Counted from the stretch's first letter, positions 53,745 through 63,541 are shown. The stretch is DNA of 64,000 bases from an archaeon UBA583 (GCA_002506365.1 DAXK01000045.1:1-64000); one strand, 5' to 3'. Program-made: numbers and translations. The notes: generated by a model not told the origin, from the letters alone.

Positions 53745-55034
53745 TTATTTAAATTCTACAATACCTGAATATAAAAAATATAAAAATTGATGATAATTAA
53801 TTGGTTCCAAAGTTAACTTAAAATCCTTTTTTCTAACTAATTTATACAAACTATCTTTTCCAGCATTATAACTAACTCCAATCATAAACAAATCAATATA
53901 ACTAAAAGGATGAGTCCCATAAATATTAATATCTAACTCTTGCATAAAATTAATTAAATTTAAAATTCCAGCCTCAATTAATTCATCATCACTAGCAGAA
54001 CTAAAATTTTTCTTTTTAGTAAATCTTTCATAAGTTTTAGGCATAACTTGAATTGGTCCACGAGCCCCAGCATGAGATGTGCTAGAACCATACCCATAAG
54101 AAGTTTCAATTAAACATAATAAATTAACTAATTTAGAATTCACATTTAATTTATTTGATAACTTATCAATTTTCTCTCTTAACTGAGGATTTAAAGAAAC
54201 TGAATTAATTGAAAACTTAGTAATTTCACTTAATTTATGAATATTAATATCTGACAACTCTAAACCTTTTTTATTAACATGTCTAAGCAATCTTAACAAC
54301 AATTTATCAGAATCTTCTTTTGAATAAATATAATCAATAATTTTTTTTTCAATTAATTTAGGGTAATCTTTATAATTCACACCTTTATCATTCATAAAAA
54401 CTCTCAAACTAGAATACTTAATTTCATTAATCTTATTATTAAACCAATTAATTTCAGAATCAACATCACCGAGCAAGGAACCTAAATTCTCAAATAAATA
54501 TTTTTTAACCAAAACTGAATAATACCTATCTCTCATAAGTAAAAATAAAATTCTTAAATCTTCCAAAAAATTTTTCTTTAATAATCCTTTTTCAATATTT
54601 AAATTTTGTAACATAATCTCAAAAACTGGTTTTAAAACAAATCCATTTTCACTATAAAAATTCGATCTTGATATTCCCATATACAAAATTCCCATAATAA
54701 AATTATATCCCTGTTCATCTAATTTTTCTTTAATAATTTTTTTCTTTTGATAAAAACCAGCATTACTATAACCTGCTGGAAAATTAAACTCATACCAAAC
54801 TGAAACATAATAATCAAATAAAACTTGACACTCATCAACACTTAACTCTTCTTTAAAATGTAATTTTTTAATAACATAAGATAAATCAATTTTATCATTT
54901 GAACTTAAATTACCACTTTGATAACTAGAATTTGAACTTAAGCTAGGTTCAGCACTAATTTTACCTGAACCAAAACCAGCAGCTAAAAGACCAGTTCCAA
55001 ATATTTTTTTTAAAAAACTTCTTCGAGTATCCAC
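53745..55034 (-). CDS. Tat-exported lytic transglycosylase-like protein
   Basis: 429 residues, starting at GTG. The N-terminus TRRSFLKKIFGTGLLAAGFG is a textbook twin-arginine signal. After a helical middle region, residues about 300-415 form an SLT/lysozyme-like domain: Glu310 in CLIETSYGYG is the catalytic acid, followed by SHAGARGPIQVMPKTYERF and a YNAGKDSLYKLV motif. The set E, GxxGxxQVMP, YNAG is that of peptidoglycan lytic transglycosylases. Archaea lack murein, so the target may be other cells. The TATA box 55052-55059 is 18 bases before the GTG, which supports that start. Confidence 0.88.
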   Translation of the reverse strand: MDTRRSFLKKIFGTGLLAAGFGSGKISAEPSLSSNSSYQSGNLSSNDKIDLSYVIKKLHFKEELSVDECQVLFDYYVSVWYEFNFPAGYSNAGFYQKKKIIKEKLDEQGYNFIMGILYMGISRSNFYSENGFVLKPVFEIMLQNLNIEKGLLKKNFLEDLRILFLLMRDRYYSVLVKKYLFENLGSLLGDVDSEINWFNNKINEIKYSSLRVFMNDKGVNYKDYPKLIEKKIIDYIYSKEDSDKLLLRLLRHVNKKGLELSDINIHKLSEITKFSINSVSLNPQLREKIDKLSNKLNVNSKLVNLLCLIETSYGYGSSTSHAGARGPIQVMPKTYERFTKKKNFSSASDDELIEAGILNLINFMQELDINIYGTHPFSYIDLFMIGVSYNAGKDSLYKLVRKKDFKLTLEPINYHQFLYFLYSGIVEFK

Positions 55035-55051
55035 AATATAATCTAAAAAAA

Positions 55052-55059
55052 GAATATTT
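55052..55059 (-). promoter_or_regulatory. TATA box supporting the GTG start of the transglycosylase gene
   Basis: TTTATAAA centred about 21-22 bases before the GTG at 55034. No in-frame ATG lies nearby, so this box decides the start. Confidence 0.6.
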
Positions 55060-55202
55060 TATTTATAAAAAAATGTCACAACAAAATAAACTACAAATTT
55101 TAAATACAAACTATTAAAATATTACTAGAAAAACTAATAATATTTTAACCACAAAAGAATTAAGCAAAACTTAAAATATTTAATTTAATAAAATTAATTA
55201 AT

Positions 55203-55916
55203 TTATTTTTTAGAATTTAATTTTGATTTTTCACTACATTCCAAATCATTTAACCAATTAATAACTAAATCTACTCCAATCTTATAAAAAAAATTAGTTA
55301 AATCATTAATCTCCTCAAAACTAGAACTCTTAGCAGACTTTCCACCATGAACAATTGAATGCCTTTTTCCTAAAATTACTCGTAATCTATCAATTCTTCC
55401 TTTTTCCAAATCAAGTAACTTAAAAAAATCTAAACCAATTAAATCAAATGCTTTTCTAATTGAATCTAAATTTTGAAACTTATAATTTTGTGAAATAATT
55501 TCTCCCTTTGTAATTTTCCCATCTTTATACAAATCAATTTCAGAAAATGTAAACTTTTTATTAAAATCCAAAACACCTTTTGACTCAGAAAATTTATGAT
55601 TAATTAACTCAACAAATAAATCTCTAAAAAAACTCTCAAAATATGTAATTAAAGAAGTTAAATACAAATTATAATTTATATTATATATATTCTCATTAAT
55701 TAAATTTTCATGTGAAGTTTGAACAATACTTCCAAGTAACGAACCATCCATAGATGAAGAAATAGAATTTACATCAAATTGTTTAAAATAATGATTTAAA
55801 TTATCTTGAAATTCCATATGTTTATCTTTTAACAAATTATGTCCAGTTGAACTAAATTTAATTCTAGTTAAATTAGAAAAATAATTCTCAACAGGATAAG
55901 TAATATTTTTATTCAT
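55203..55916 (-). CDS. HEPN-domain protein, possible ribonuclease
   Basis: 237 residues, all helical. The C-terminal half holds the HEPN signature R-x4-H: Arg185 and His190 in GKRHSIVHGG, preceded by an aromatic helix pair (LITYFESFFRDLFVELINHK, SIRKAFDLIGLDFF). It resembles the RiboL-PSP/MAE_28990-type HEPN groups. HEPN proteins are often RNases in toxin systems or RNA repair. No nucleotidyltransferase partner adjoins it, so it may act alone. Box attataaaac about 27 bases upstream. Confidence 0.78.
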   Translation of the reverse strand: MNKNITYPVENYFSNLTRIKFSSTGHNLLKDKHMEFQDNLNHYFKQFDVNSISSSMDGSLLGSIVQTSHENLINENIYNINYNLYLTSLITYFESFFRDLFVELINHKFSESKGVLDFNKKFTFSEIDLYKDGKITKGEIISQNYKFQNLDSIRKAFDLIGLDFFKLLDLEKGRIDRLRVILGKRHSIVHGGKSAKSSSFEEINDLTNFFYKIGVDLVINWLNDLECSEKSKLNSKK

Positions 55917-56039
55917 AAATATACCTAAAACAACCTAAATTATAAAACTTTTCTATAAATAAATTAAATAAAATAAAATAAATAAATTCTATAAATAATA
56001 TAAACATACTTTAAGTAAATTTTATTTTTAAAATAACTA

Positions 56040-56822
56040 TTAACTTTCATTAGACTTCATAGCATTAATAATATTAAATAAAATAAAAACAAAAACCATA
56101 AAACTTACAATATATATAACAATATTCAAATTATCCTTCATATTAATTTGCTTTTCTTCACCCTCAATAATTCTAAAACTTTGAGAAAATTTATCAGTAA
56201 CATTATCTCCATAGTTAGTAATAAAAATAAAATCATACAATCCAACACTTAAATTTACATCTTTAAACTCTTCTAAATCAAAATTAATTAATTCATTAGT
56301 TTCAACTACTAAACTTCCTGTAATCTCCTTTAACATAGTTTGTTGAAAATCAACTAAAACTAAACTATAATTTACTGGGGTTGGATCATATCCAAAATTT
56401 TCAAAAGTTCCAATAGCTCTAAGTTCATTAACAAAATTAACAACTGACCCATAAACTCTAAACTCAATATCAAATAAATCTTTAGGAACAATCTCAACTT
56501 CTTCACCCTCCTCAATCTCTTCAAAAATAACTTTATAACCATTATATTTCAAATTTGGCAATTTATCTTCATTATCTAAAAACTTTAAAGTCCAATTACT
56601 CGATTCAGGATAAAAATTAGAATTTTGTTTTAAAGATTCTACACAATTCATATTTTTTGTTAAAATAAAATACTCTGATTCAGATTTAGTTGAAATATAC
56701 AATTCTTCACAAGTTGTAATATCAAATGGTCTAAGAGAACTTCCATCACCTCCAACATAAGAATAAATATAATTAAAATTAAATAATATCATTATCGTAA
56801 CTAATATTATCTTTTTAAACAT
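56040..56822 (-). CDS. membrane-anchored extracellular protein, paralogue of 50538-51173
   Basis: 260 residues. Signal peptide (KIILVTIMILFNFNYIYS), a first small region with cysteines (TTCEELYIST, NMNCVESL), then the domain shared with the protein at 50538 (LFDIEFRVYGSVVNFVNELR, GTFENFGYDPTPVNYSLVLV, FDLEEFKDVNLSVGLYDFIF), a membrane helix (IVIYIVSFMVFVFILFNIIN) and a short tail. The extra N-terminal region distinguishes it. Family unnamed to me. Confidence 0.75.
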   Translation of the reverse strand: MFKKIILVTIMILFNFNYIYSYVGGDGSSLRPFDITTCEELYISTKSESEYFILTKNMNCVESLKQNSNFYPESSNWTLKFLDNEDKLPNLKYNGYKVIFEEIEEGEEVEIVPKDLFDIEFRVYGSVVNFVNELRAIGTFENFGYDPTPVNYSLVLVDFQQTMLKEITGSLVVETNELINFDLEEFKDVNLSVGLYDFIFITNYGDNVTDKFSQSFRIIEGEEKQINMKDNLNIVIYIVSFMVFVFILFNIINAMKSNES

Positions 56823-57003
56823 AAATTAAATTAAATTAAACTTAGTATAAATAAAATTATAACTAAAAAAAACTCAAAACTAAAAGAAAATAATTAAACT
56901 ATTCAAACAAATTTAATTGAAATTATTTTTATATTTTAATAAAAATATGATTTAAAATAAAAAATAAATTTATTTAAAATTTTTAGAAATTTTAAAATTT
57001 CTT

Positions 57004-57789
57004 TTAATTTAAAATATGTAATAAAAACTTATCACCAAGTGAACCCATTAATTCTTGAGAAGTAGTTTTAAACTCAATACATCCAGTCTCTGAATCATAC
57101 AAAACTTCATTACTTGTATAATCTGAATCAAATAAAATCAATTTATTAGAAAGTGTTGAATCAGCACAAGTAATTTCATCAGAACTAATAATATCTTCTA
57201 AAGCATTTAAAGGAAATCCAAACCCAATACTCATTAAAGTATATAATCTTCCAGAAACTTTCACAACAGCCCCATTACTTGAAGGTTTTGAATTAAAAAT
57301 AAAATCAAAAGTTTCAGTCTCAAAAAATTCTTCTTTACTAATTCCAATTTTATAATTTAATTTTTCAATATCATCTAAATTATTATAAAACTGCATATTA
57401 ATAGTTTTCCCATCTACCTCAAAAGGATATTTATATATTTCAACATTTACTTTAGTTTCTTCAGACTTTTTAGATGAAGATTTTTTAGTTTCAACTATTT
57501 CCTTTTTTTTAATTTCTTCCTTAATTTCTAAAACTTCTGATACTAATTCCTCATTAGTTGAATCCTCTTTAACAATTTGAGGTTTTTCTTTAACTTTTTC
57601 AATTATTTCTTCAGATAAAGTTTCTTTTTTCTCAATTTCATCAGCAATATTTTCAACTTTTTTTAAATCTGAATTATTAACATTTTCAACAGAATTATTT
57701 AAAATTTCACTTGAATTCACTTCTGAATTAACTCCAACACATCCTGCAATAAACGCAATAAATATTAATAAAATAAAATTTTTATTCAT
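57004..57789 (-). CDS. lipoprotein with charged linker
   Basis: 261 residues. Lipobox IAGC with Cys17 as the anchor. Residues 20-120 are a K/E/V-rich, probably disordered or coiled stalk. The last 140 residues form a globular domain (YPFEVDGKTINMQFYNNLDD to SLGDKFLLHIL) with two cysteines. Unknown family. TATA-like attataaac about 29 bases upstream. Confidence 0.75.
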   Translation of the reverse strand: MNKNFILLIFIAFIAGCVGVNSEVNSSEILNNSVENVNNSDLKKVENIADEIEKKETLSEEIIEKVKEKPQIVKEDSTNEELVSEVLEIKEEIKKKEIVETKKSSSKKSEETKVNVEIYKYPFEVDGKTINMQFYNNLDDIEKLNYKIGISKEEFFETETFDFIFNSKPSSNGAVVKVSGRLYTLMSIGFGFPLNALEDIISSDEITCADSTLSNKLILFDSDYTSNEVLYDSETGCIEFKTTSQELMGSLGDKFLLHILN

Positions 57790-57946
57790 AGAAAAAACTA
57801 GTATAAATTATATTATAAACTCTTGTCATATTCAAAACAAATTACTAAATAATTATAATTAATTTATCCTAAATAATACGTAATTTTTTTATAACTACTA
57901 ATTTAAAAAGTTTAAATATATATAATATATGTCATATCATTTTATT

Positions 57947-58267
57947 ATGAATACATTTAAAATTAGAAAAAATAAACATGCGATATCTCCAGTTGTTGCA
58001 ACAGCACTACTTTTAGTTGTAGCAGTTATTTCAGTTGTAGGTTTCCAAGGTTGGTTTACTCAATTTTCATCCTCAACATTAGTAAATGTAGAATCACAAA
58101 GTTCAAATTCTTTAACTTCAAATTCAATTGAAGGGATTTACGGAAACAATTTATATATTAAATCTGGAACAAATAATTCTCCATTAAAATCAATTAATAT
58201 TGGTGGAGAAGATTGTCAAATTAATGAAAATTTGATAAGGTTTAATAAAATAGAAAATTCCAAATAA
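57947..58267 (+). CDS. type IV pilin-like protein, short or truncated
   Basis: 106 residues. Leader MNTFKIRKNKH, then AISPVVATALLLVVAVISVV and FQGWFTQFSSSTLVNVESQS. The head runs only to one cysteine (GGEDCQIN) and stops after RFNKIENSK, lacking the second cysteine segment present in the 139-residue pilin. The 3' end meets a dense hairpin cluster at 58262-58400, so the gene may be truncated. Start placed at 57947, with tatataat about 25 bases upstream; 57929 is the longer option. Confidence 0.75.
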   Translation: MNTFKIRKNKHAISPVVATALLLVVAVISVVGFQGWFTQFSSSTLVNVESQSSNSLTSNSIEGIYGNNLYIKSGTNNSPLKSINIGGEDCQINENLIRFNKIENSK

Positions 58268-58400
58268 TTTCTTAACACTTCGTTAAAATTATTTAGAATT
58301 TAAATTAATATTTTTCGCTCGATTTCCGCGAAAAAGAAATATAGTATTTTTATTTCTTCTCAATTCTTCCGCACTTCGTTTGTCGAAATCAGAAGAATTA
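58262..58400. repeat. cluster of four hairpins at the pilin 3' end
   Basis: 58262-58294 (AAATAATTTCTTAAC/GTTAAAATTATTT), 58311-58335 (TTTTTCGC/GCGAAAAA), 58334-58358 (AAGAAATA/TATTTCTT) and 58362-58399 (AATTCTTC/GAAGAATT with TTCG/CGAA inside). It contains two ACTTCGTT motifs. It fills the gap between convergent genes. Confidence 0.7.
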
Positions 58401-58405
58401 AAAAT

Positions 58406-60217
58406 TTATTTTAAAGCCGCTAGAGCTTCAAAATCATCAAGCATCCCTTCAATAACTGAAAGTCCACTTTGAAAATACTCTGGCTTAGAAATATCCATTC
58501 CAATCGTTTTCTTAACTAATTCAGCAGGAGGCAAACTCCCTCCAGACTTTAAAAACTCCTTATACTTAGGAATAAAACTTTCCCCTTCTTCCTTATACTT
58601 ATTATACAAAGCAAAAGTTAAAATATTTCCAAAACTATAAGCGTAACAATAAAACGGACTTCTAAAAATATGAGGAATTGAACTCCAAGTTGAAGTCTTA
58701 TCACCCTCAACTCTTACAATTGCATCTCCACTCATCTTATTAACCTCTTCTCCCCAAGCCTTATTAAAATCCTCATAACCAAGCCCCTCACCTGAATGAA
58801 TTGCCTTATGACATCTTCTCTCAAATAAAATATATTGAATTTGTCTATGAATAGTTGCAAAAGTACTCCCTAAATTTTCATCTAAATAAGATAACTTCTC
58901 ATCATCAGACATTTGACTCATTAAAGTCTCCGACAAAATCATCTCATTAAACACTGAAGCAGTCTCAGCTAAACACATCCCAGTAGAATAAACTTCCGCC
59001 TCTTGAGCTTGTGATAAATGTCCATGTGTAGCGTGTCCTAACTCATGAGCAAGTGTAGAAACATCTCCTAACTTATTAGTCCAATTTAATAAAACATAAC
59101 TCTCAAATCCTTTATCATAACAAGCAAACGCTCCACCTCTCTTCCCCTTCCCAGGAAAAACATCAACACGCGCATTCTCAAACATATTAACAGAAAAATC
59201 ATAAAACTCAACATCAAACTTCTTAATCGTATCTAAAAATAATTTCAAACCATCTTCAAAAGTATATTCCTTCTCAACCTTATCTAATGGAGCCATAACA
59301 TCCCAAACATTTAATTTATCCTTCCCCATTAACTTAGCCTTAATCTTTAAATACTTTTGATACATAGGATAAGACTTTTCAACTTCAGATAATAAAGTAT
59401 CAACAACATCATCGGAAAGCTCCTCAGACTTATTTCGACGACTCATAACATGGTCATATCCACGAATATTTAATTCACTAGTACAATCCTTTAAAATATT
59501 AGAATAACAATTACCTAATACAATTTGCGTCTTCTCATCTTCAAAAACTTCACGAATAGATTCATAAGCATTCTTACGAACTCTCTCATCAGTAGACTGT
59601 CTTAAAGCTCTAACCTCTGAATCAGTAACCATCTTATCTTCCTCAGTTTCAAAATCATGAACCTTAAACTCAAAAGAACCTGTCAATTCTTCATATAAAC
59701 TTGAAAAAGCAGACTTACCACCACTTGGAGCCTTAAACATTAAAGCCTTCTCAGTCTTCTCATCTAAAACATACTTAATACTTTGAGCAGTTTGATAGAA
59801 ATAATTCTTCCAAGCAGATAACTCTGGCAATTCAGATAATCTAATTAAATCATCATATCCTCTAGCCTTAAACTCTTGCCCTACAAAAGTTAAACCATTA
59901 AAAATTTCAGTAAATTTGTGAGATAACTCTCCTTGTTTCTTTAAAATATCTTGATTTTGAGTATCTAAACTACTTGTATATAACATAAAAATTTGAATCT
60001 TTGAAACAATTGTTCCATACTCATTTTCATCGGCAAAAAACTCAACAAACTTATCGTCAGCCAAACCAGAAATTTTCCCAGTATATTTAGAAATAAAACT
60101 ATCAACAAGAGAAGATATTTTATTCACATCTTCGGCAATTTGCGGATCAGCAACACTAGTATAATAATCTTTCATATCCCAACTTGTTTTAGCATTTTTA
60201 ATATTAAATTCACTCAT
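58406..60217 (-). CDS. pepF: oligoendopeptidase F (M3 family)
   Basis: 603 residues, a cytoplasmic zinc peptidase degrading short peptides. HELGH at 391-395 in TLAHELGHATHGHLSQAQ, followed by the third-ligand helix CLAETASVFNEMILSETLM. The helical N-terminal half and the segment IFRSPFYCYAYSFGNILTFA near the C-terminus are typical. Normal length and intact motifs. Box tatataaat about 25 bases upstream. Confidence 0.96.
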   Translation of the reverse strand: MSEFNIKNAKTSWDMKDYYTSVADPQIAEDVNKISSLVDSFISKYTGKISGLADDKFVEFFADENEYGTIVSKIQIFMLYTSSLDTQNQDILKKQGELSHKFTEIFNGLTFVGQEFKARGYDDLIRLSELPELSAWKNYFYQTAQSIKYVLDEKTEKALMFKAPSGGKSAFSSLYEELTGSFEFKVHDFETEEDKMVTDSEVRALRQSTDERVRKNAYESIREVFEDEKTQIVLGNCYSNILKDCTSELNIRGYDHVMSRRNKSEELSDDVVDTLLSEVEKSYPMYQKYLKIKAKLMGKDKLNVWDVMAPLDKVEKEYTFEDGLKLFLDTIKKFDVEFYDFSVNMFENARVDVFPGKGKRGGAFACYDKGFESYVLLNWTNKLGDVSTLAHELGHATHGHLSQAQEAEVYSTGMCLAETASVFNEMILSETLMSQMSDDEKLSYLDENLGSTFATIHRQIQYILFERRCHKAIHSGEGLGYEDFNKAWGEEVNKMSGDAIVRVEGDKTSTWSSIPHIFRSPFYCYAYSFGNILTFALYNKYKEEGESFIPKYKEFLKSGGSLPPAELVKKTIGMDISKPEYFQSGLSVIEGMLDDFEALAALK

Positions 60218-60415
60218 AAATAAATATCTAAAATAGATTATATAAATATAATGTGTCTTAAACCAAAACCAACTAATCTATAATAATAATCTAAAAATAA
60301 TATTAAATAGTCTTATTTAAAAATAAACAAATACAATTTTTATATATAGAACATTATATAATACAATATAATACAAAATTAATAATATATTAATATTAAT
60401 CAATAATAATTAAAA

Positions 60416-61966
60416 ATGAACTCAAAAATCACATTCGACACTTTAGGATTAAATGAAACAATTCTAAACACAATTAAAAAGAAAGGATTTGAATATCCAA
60501 GTAAAATCCAAGCAAAAATAATTCCATTAATGCTTGAAAATAAACACGATATTATTGGAATTTCACAAACAGGAAGTGGAAAAACAGCAAGTTTTGGACT
60601 CCCATTAATCCAAACAATCAAACCACACAACAAAACACCAAAAGTAATTATTCTAACTCCAACAAGAGAACTTGCAATCCAAGTAACAAACGATTTAGAA
60701 TCATACGGAAAACCAAACGCCAAAACAGAAAACCCACTAAAAATATTAACAGTGTACGGTGGAACAGCAATGAAATATCAAATTGATAGATTAGATAGAG
60801 GAGTGGACATTGTTGTGGGAACACCAGGAAGAGTTTTAGATTTAATTGATAAAAGAATTCTAAATCTAGAAAATGTAGAAAATTTTATTTTAGATGAAGC
60901 TGATGAAATGCTAAACATGGGATTTATCGATGATATTGAAGATATATTATACTACACACCAAAACACAAAAAAGTATTACTATTCTCAGCAACAATGCCA
61001 CAAAAAATTAAAGATTTATCAAAAAGATATATGAACAATCAAGTAATCGTTGAAGTAAAATCTAAAATCGAAACTAAATCAAAAATTAATCAAGAATATA
61101 TAATGCTCGACTTATCAGATAAATTTCCAACTCTTTGTAAACTAATTGATATGGAAGAATCTTTTTATGGAATTGTATTCGCTATGACAAAAGATAGCGT
61201 AAATGAAGTAACTCAAAGACTAAAGAAAGCTGGATATTTAGCAGACTGCATTCACGGAGACATCCAACAAAACAAAAGAGAAAGAATTTTAACAGATTTC
61301 AAAGAATCAAAAATTAATATTTTAGTTGCAACAGATGTAGCAGCCAGAGGAATTGACATTAACGATTTAACACATGTAATTAATTACTCATTACCAAAAG
61401 AAGTAGAATCATACGTTCATAGAATTGGAAGAACTGGTAGAGCTGGAAAATCAGGACACGCAATCTCCTTAGTAACGCCAGCACAAAAGTTTATGATTTT
61501 CGATATTCAAGAACAAACAGAACTCCCAATTTACAGAATTGACATCCCAACTGATAAAGATGTATTTAACAGTAAAGTATCCAACATTAAAAAAGATGTA
61601 AATAATATCATTGAATCAAACCCTCACTTTGAATACAACGATTTAGCAAAAGACTTAATCAAAACACATGGTCCAGAAAAAGCCTTAAATGCATTATTAC
61701 TAAAACTAAACCAAAATAAAAAAAATAATGGAGTAGTTGAAAGAACAAGATTATTTGTAGCAAAAGGAAAAGTTGACAAATTTGATAAAACAAAATTATT
61801 AGAATTTTTAGAATCGAAAGTAGGATTTAAAATAAATGCTGAAAGTATCAAAATTAACGGAAATTATTCTTTCATTAATGTAGAAGCACAACAAGCCGAA
61901 GAAATAGTTAAAGCTTTCACAAAAAGTGATGGAGAAAGACCATTAGTTGAAAAATCAGCTAAATAA
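60416..61966 (+). CDS. DEAD-box RNA helicase with DbpA-type RNA-binding domain
   Basis: 516 residues. Q-motif (FEYPSKIQAKIIP), motif I SQTGSGKTASFG with GSGKT at 53-57, PTRELAIQV, GTPGRVLDL, DEAD at 160-163, SATMP, then in domain 2 HGDIQQNKRERI, ATDVAARGIDI and HRIGRTGRAG. Residues about 440-505 resemble the DbpA/CsdA RNA-binding domain (RLFVAKGKVDKFDKTKLLEF, SIKINGNYSFINVEAQQAEE). Such proteins remodel rRNA or act in cold adaptation. Single gene with an AT-only upstream region. Confidence 0.96.
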   Translation: MNSKITFDTLGLNETILNTIKKKGFEYPSKIQAKIIPLMLENKHDIIGISQTGSGKTASFGLPLIQTIKPHNKTPKVIILTPTRELAIQVTNDLESYGKPNAKTENPLKILTVYGGTAMKYQIDRLDRGVDIVVGTPGRVLDLIDKRILNLENVENFILDEADEMLNMGFIDDIEDILYYTPKHKKVLLFSATMPQKIKDLSKRYMNNQVIVEVKSKIETKSKINQEYIMLDLSDKFPTLCKLIDMEESFYGIVFAMTKDSVNEVTQRLKKAGYLADCIHGDIQQNKRERILTDFKESKINILVATDVAARGIDINDLTHVINYSLPKEVESYVHRIGRTGRAGKSGHAISLVTPAQKFMIFDIQEQTELPIYRIDIPTDKDVFNSKVSNIKKDVNNIIESNPHFEYNDLAKDLIKTHGPEKALNALLLKLNQNKKNNGVVERTRLFVAKGKVDKFDKTKLLEFLESKVGFKINAESIKINGNYSFINVEAQQAEEIVKAFTKSDGERPLVEKSAK

Positions 61967-62079
61967 TTTTTATTTTAAAAATAATTATAATTACAAAAAT
62001 AATAATTATAATATTTGTAACTGTTAATAACAACAAAACATAAATATTATAAATACTTTATTTTTATTTATTTCTATAA

Positions 62080-62604
62080 ATGGAACTCCCAGAAAACTCA
62101 CTGCTAGGAAATCAACTATTTTTCCCATCATATAACAAAACAACCAGGCAATACACACTAAAAACACAAACTTCACGAGCTGGATTATACATAGCAGCTC
62201 TGCCAAAAAAAACTAAATTTAATCTCATTTTAGATGGATTTAATTTATTTAACCACTCAAATCAAGAAATAATTGAAGGAAGTTTAAATCAATATCATTT
62301 AAATTGGAGAATTGGCCATCCAAAAATTATATCATTAGAACATGGAATAAGATTCCCACAAACATTAAATCAACTTTTAGAAAATAAATTAATTGAGCAA
62401 ACAACATATACTAACTTTTTTAACAATCAAAACTTTCATCAATTAGATAATGAATTAAGACAAATCCCTGAACACTTACAACAAGTATATTTTGTAACAA
62501 AACTAGGTCACGATAAAATAAGTTTAATACCAAAACAAGGGGAAAAAACTCCAAAAAAACAATCAGAAAGTTTAATAGAAAAACTAACTCCAAGTTTTAA
62601 TTAA
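62080..62604 (+). CDS. hypothetical protein, 174 residues
   Basis: Soluble protein, no known motif (TKFNLILDGFNLFNHSNQEI, VYFVTKLGHDKISLIPKQGE). A tattataaata box lies about 30 bases upstream. It may share a transcript with the small basic gene 48 bases downstream, but that gene has its own box. Role unknown. Confidence 0.7.
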   Translation: MELPENSLLGNQLFFPSYNKTTRQYTLKTQTSRAGLYIAALPKKTKFNLILDGFNLFNHSNQEIIEGSLNQYHLNWRIGHPKIISLEHGIRFPQTLNQLLENKLIEQTTYTNFFNNQNFHQLDNELRQIPEHLQQVYFVTKLGHDKISLIPKQGEKTPKKQSESLIEKLTPSFN

Positions 62605-62652
62605 TATACTAATAATGCCTACACTTATAATAACAAACTTACTTTTTTTATT

Positions 62653-62994
62653 ATGAACGAGAAAGCAATTTCAAAACTAAAACAAATTTTAGATATTTTA
62701 GTAAAATTTAATCAAGAAGATAAATATGGTAGTCAAGGATTTAACGATAGAGTAACAGTTGCTCAAGAAATTTTTCACAGAAACAAACAGGATAAAGAAT
62801 TTATGACAGCTTATAATAAATTATTAAACAAACAAACAACAATGTTTAGTAAATTAATCCAAGCAGAAATTGTTGTAAAAGAAAAAAAAGAAAAAAAAGT
62901 TTTCAAGAAAAATCCAAACAAACCTACAAAAGTAGTCCCAGGAGCTAAAAAATATACAAAACCAGGAACAAAACCTGCTAACTTTCAAAAATAA
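62653..62994 (+). CDS. small protein with basic tail
   Basis: 113 residues: a helical first part (ISKLKQILDILVKFNQEDKY) and, from about residue 75, a strongly basic Lys/Pro tail (KVFKKNPNKPTKVVPGAKKY). The tail suits nucleic acid or ribosome contact. Unknown family. CTTATAATA box about 25 bases upstream. Confidence 0.7.
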   Translation: MNEKAISKLKQILDILVKFNQEDKYGSQGFNDRVTVAQEIFHRNKQDKEFMTAYNKLLNKQTTMFSKLIQAEIVVKEKKEKKVFKKNPNKPTKVVPGAKKYTKPGTKPANFQK

Positions 62995-63070
62995 ATAATA
63001 AATACTAAATTATAATAAATAATAACTAATAAAAATAATTAATTATTTTTATTTTTATCTTTTTTAACAA

Positions 63071-63541
63071 TTATTCACCAATTCTAACTTTAATTTTATC
63101 ATAATTTTCATCCATTGGTTCAAAATCTAACGAAGATTTAACCCCTTGACTAAATGAATAATCTCTAAACTCATCAACTCCAAATTTATCATCTCCATCA
63201 CAAAATCCTTCATATTCTCCCTTAAGCCCAGATTTAGGTTTAGTTAAATAAGCAACTTGCCCAACTTTATTATTATCATTTAAAATAAACAAAACTAAAT
63301 ATGAATCAAAACCTCTCTCATCAAAACAAAACTCTTGTTTATTAATTTGATACCCAATTAACCTAATTCCAGAATCAATTCCCCTAAAAGTATGTTTATC
63401 AATATCATAATTTAAAATTGTTTCCAAATTTAATTTTTCACCCTCAGCATTCAATTCACAAAAAACCTTAAATCCTTTCCCAGAATTATTTTCATTATAA
63501 TCATTTAAATAACAAGGTTTATTCAAAATACTCATATTCAT
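63071..63541 (-). CDS. hypothetical protein, 156 residues
   Basis: Soluble beta-rich protein (RGIDSGIRLIGYQINKQEFC, FDSYLVLFILNDNNKVGQVA). Start at the ATG 63541, about 25 bases after TTTATAAA at 63563-63570; the longer frame uses a TTG. No family recognised. Confidence 0.68.
   Translation of the reverse strand: MNMSILNKPCYLNDYNENNSGKGFKVFCELNAEGEKLNLETILNYDIDKHTFRGIDSGIRLIGYQINKQEFCFDERGFDSYLVLFILNDNNKVGQVAYLTKPKSGLKGEYEGFCDGDDKFGVDEFRDYSFSQGVKSSLDFEPMDENYDKIKVRIGE

Noticed and set aside
60400..60723. Antisense frame at the start of the helicase gene
   Set aside because: Lies wholly opposite conserved helicase motifs; no box or ribosome site.
62500..62550. Motif KLGHDKISLIP compared with LHKDKLSFFP in the protein at 5357
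   Set aside because: The match is short and in lysine-rich contexts; not enough to claim homology.
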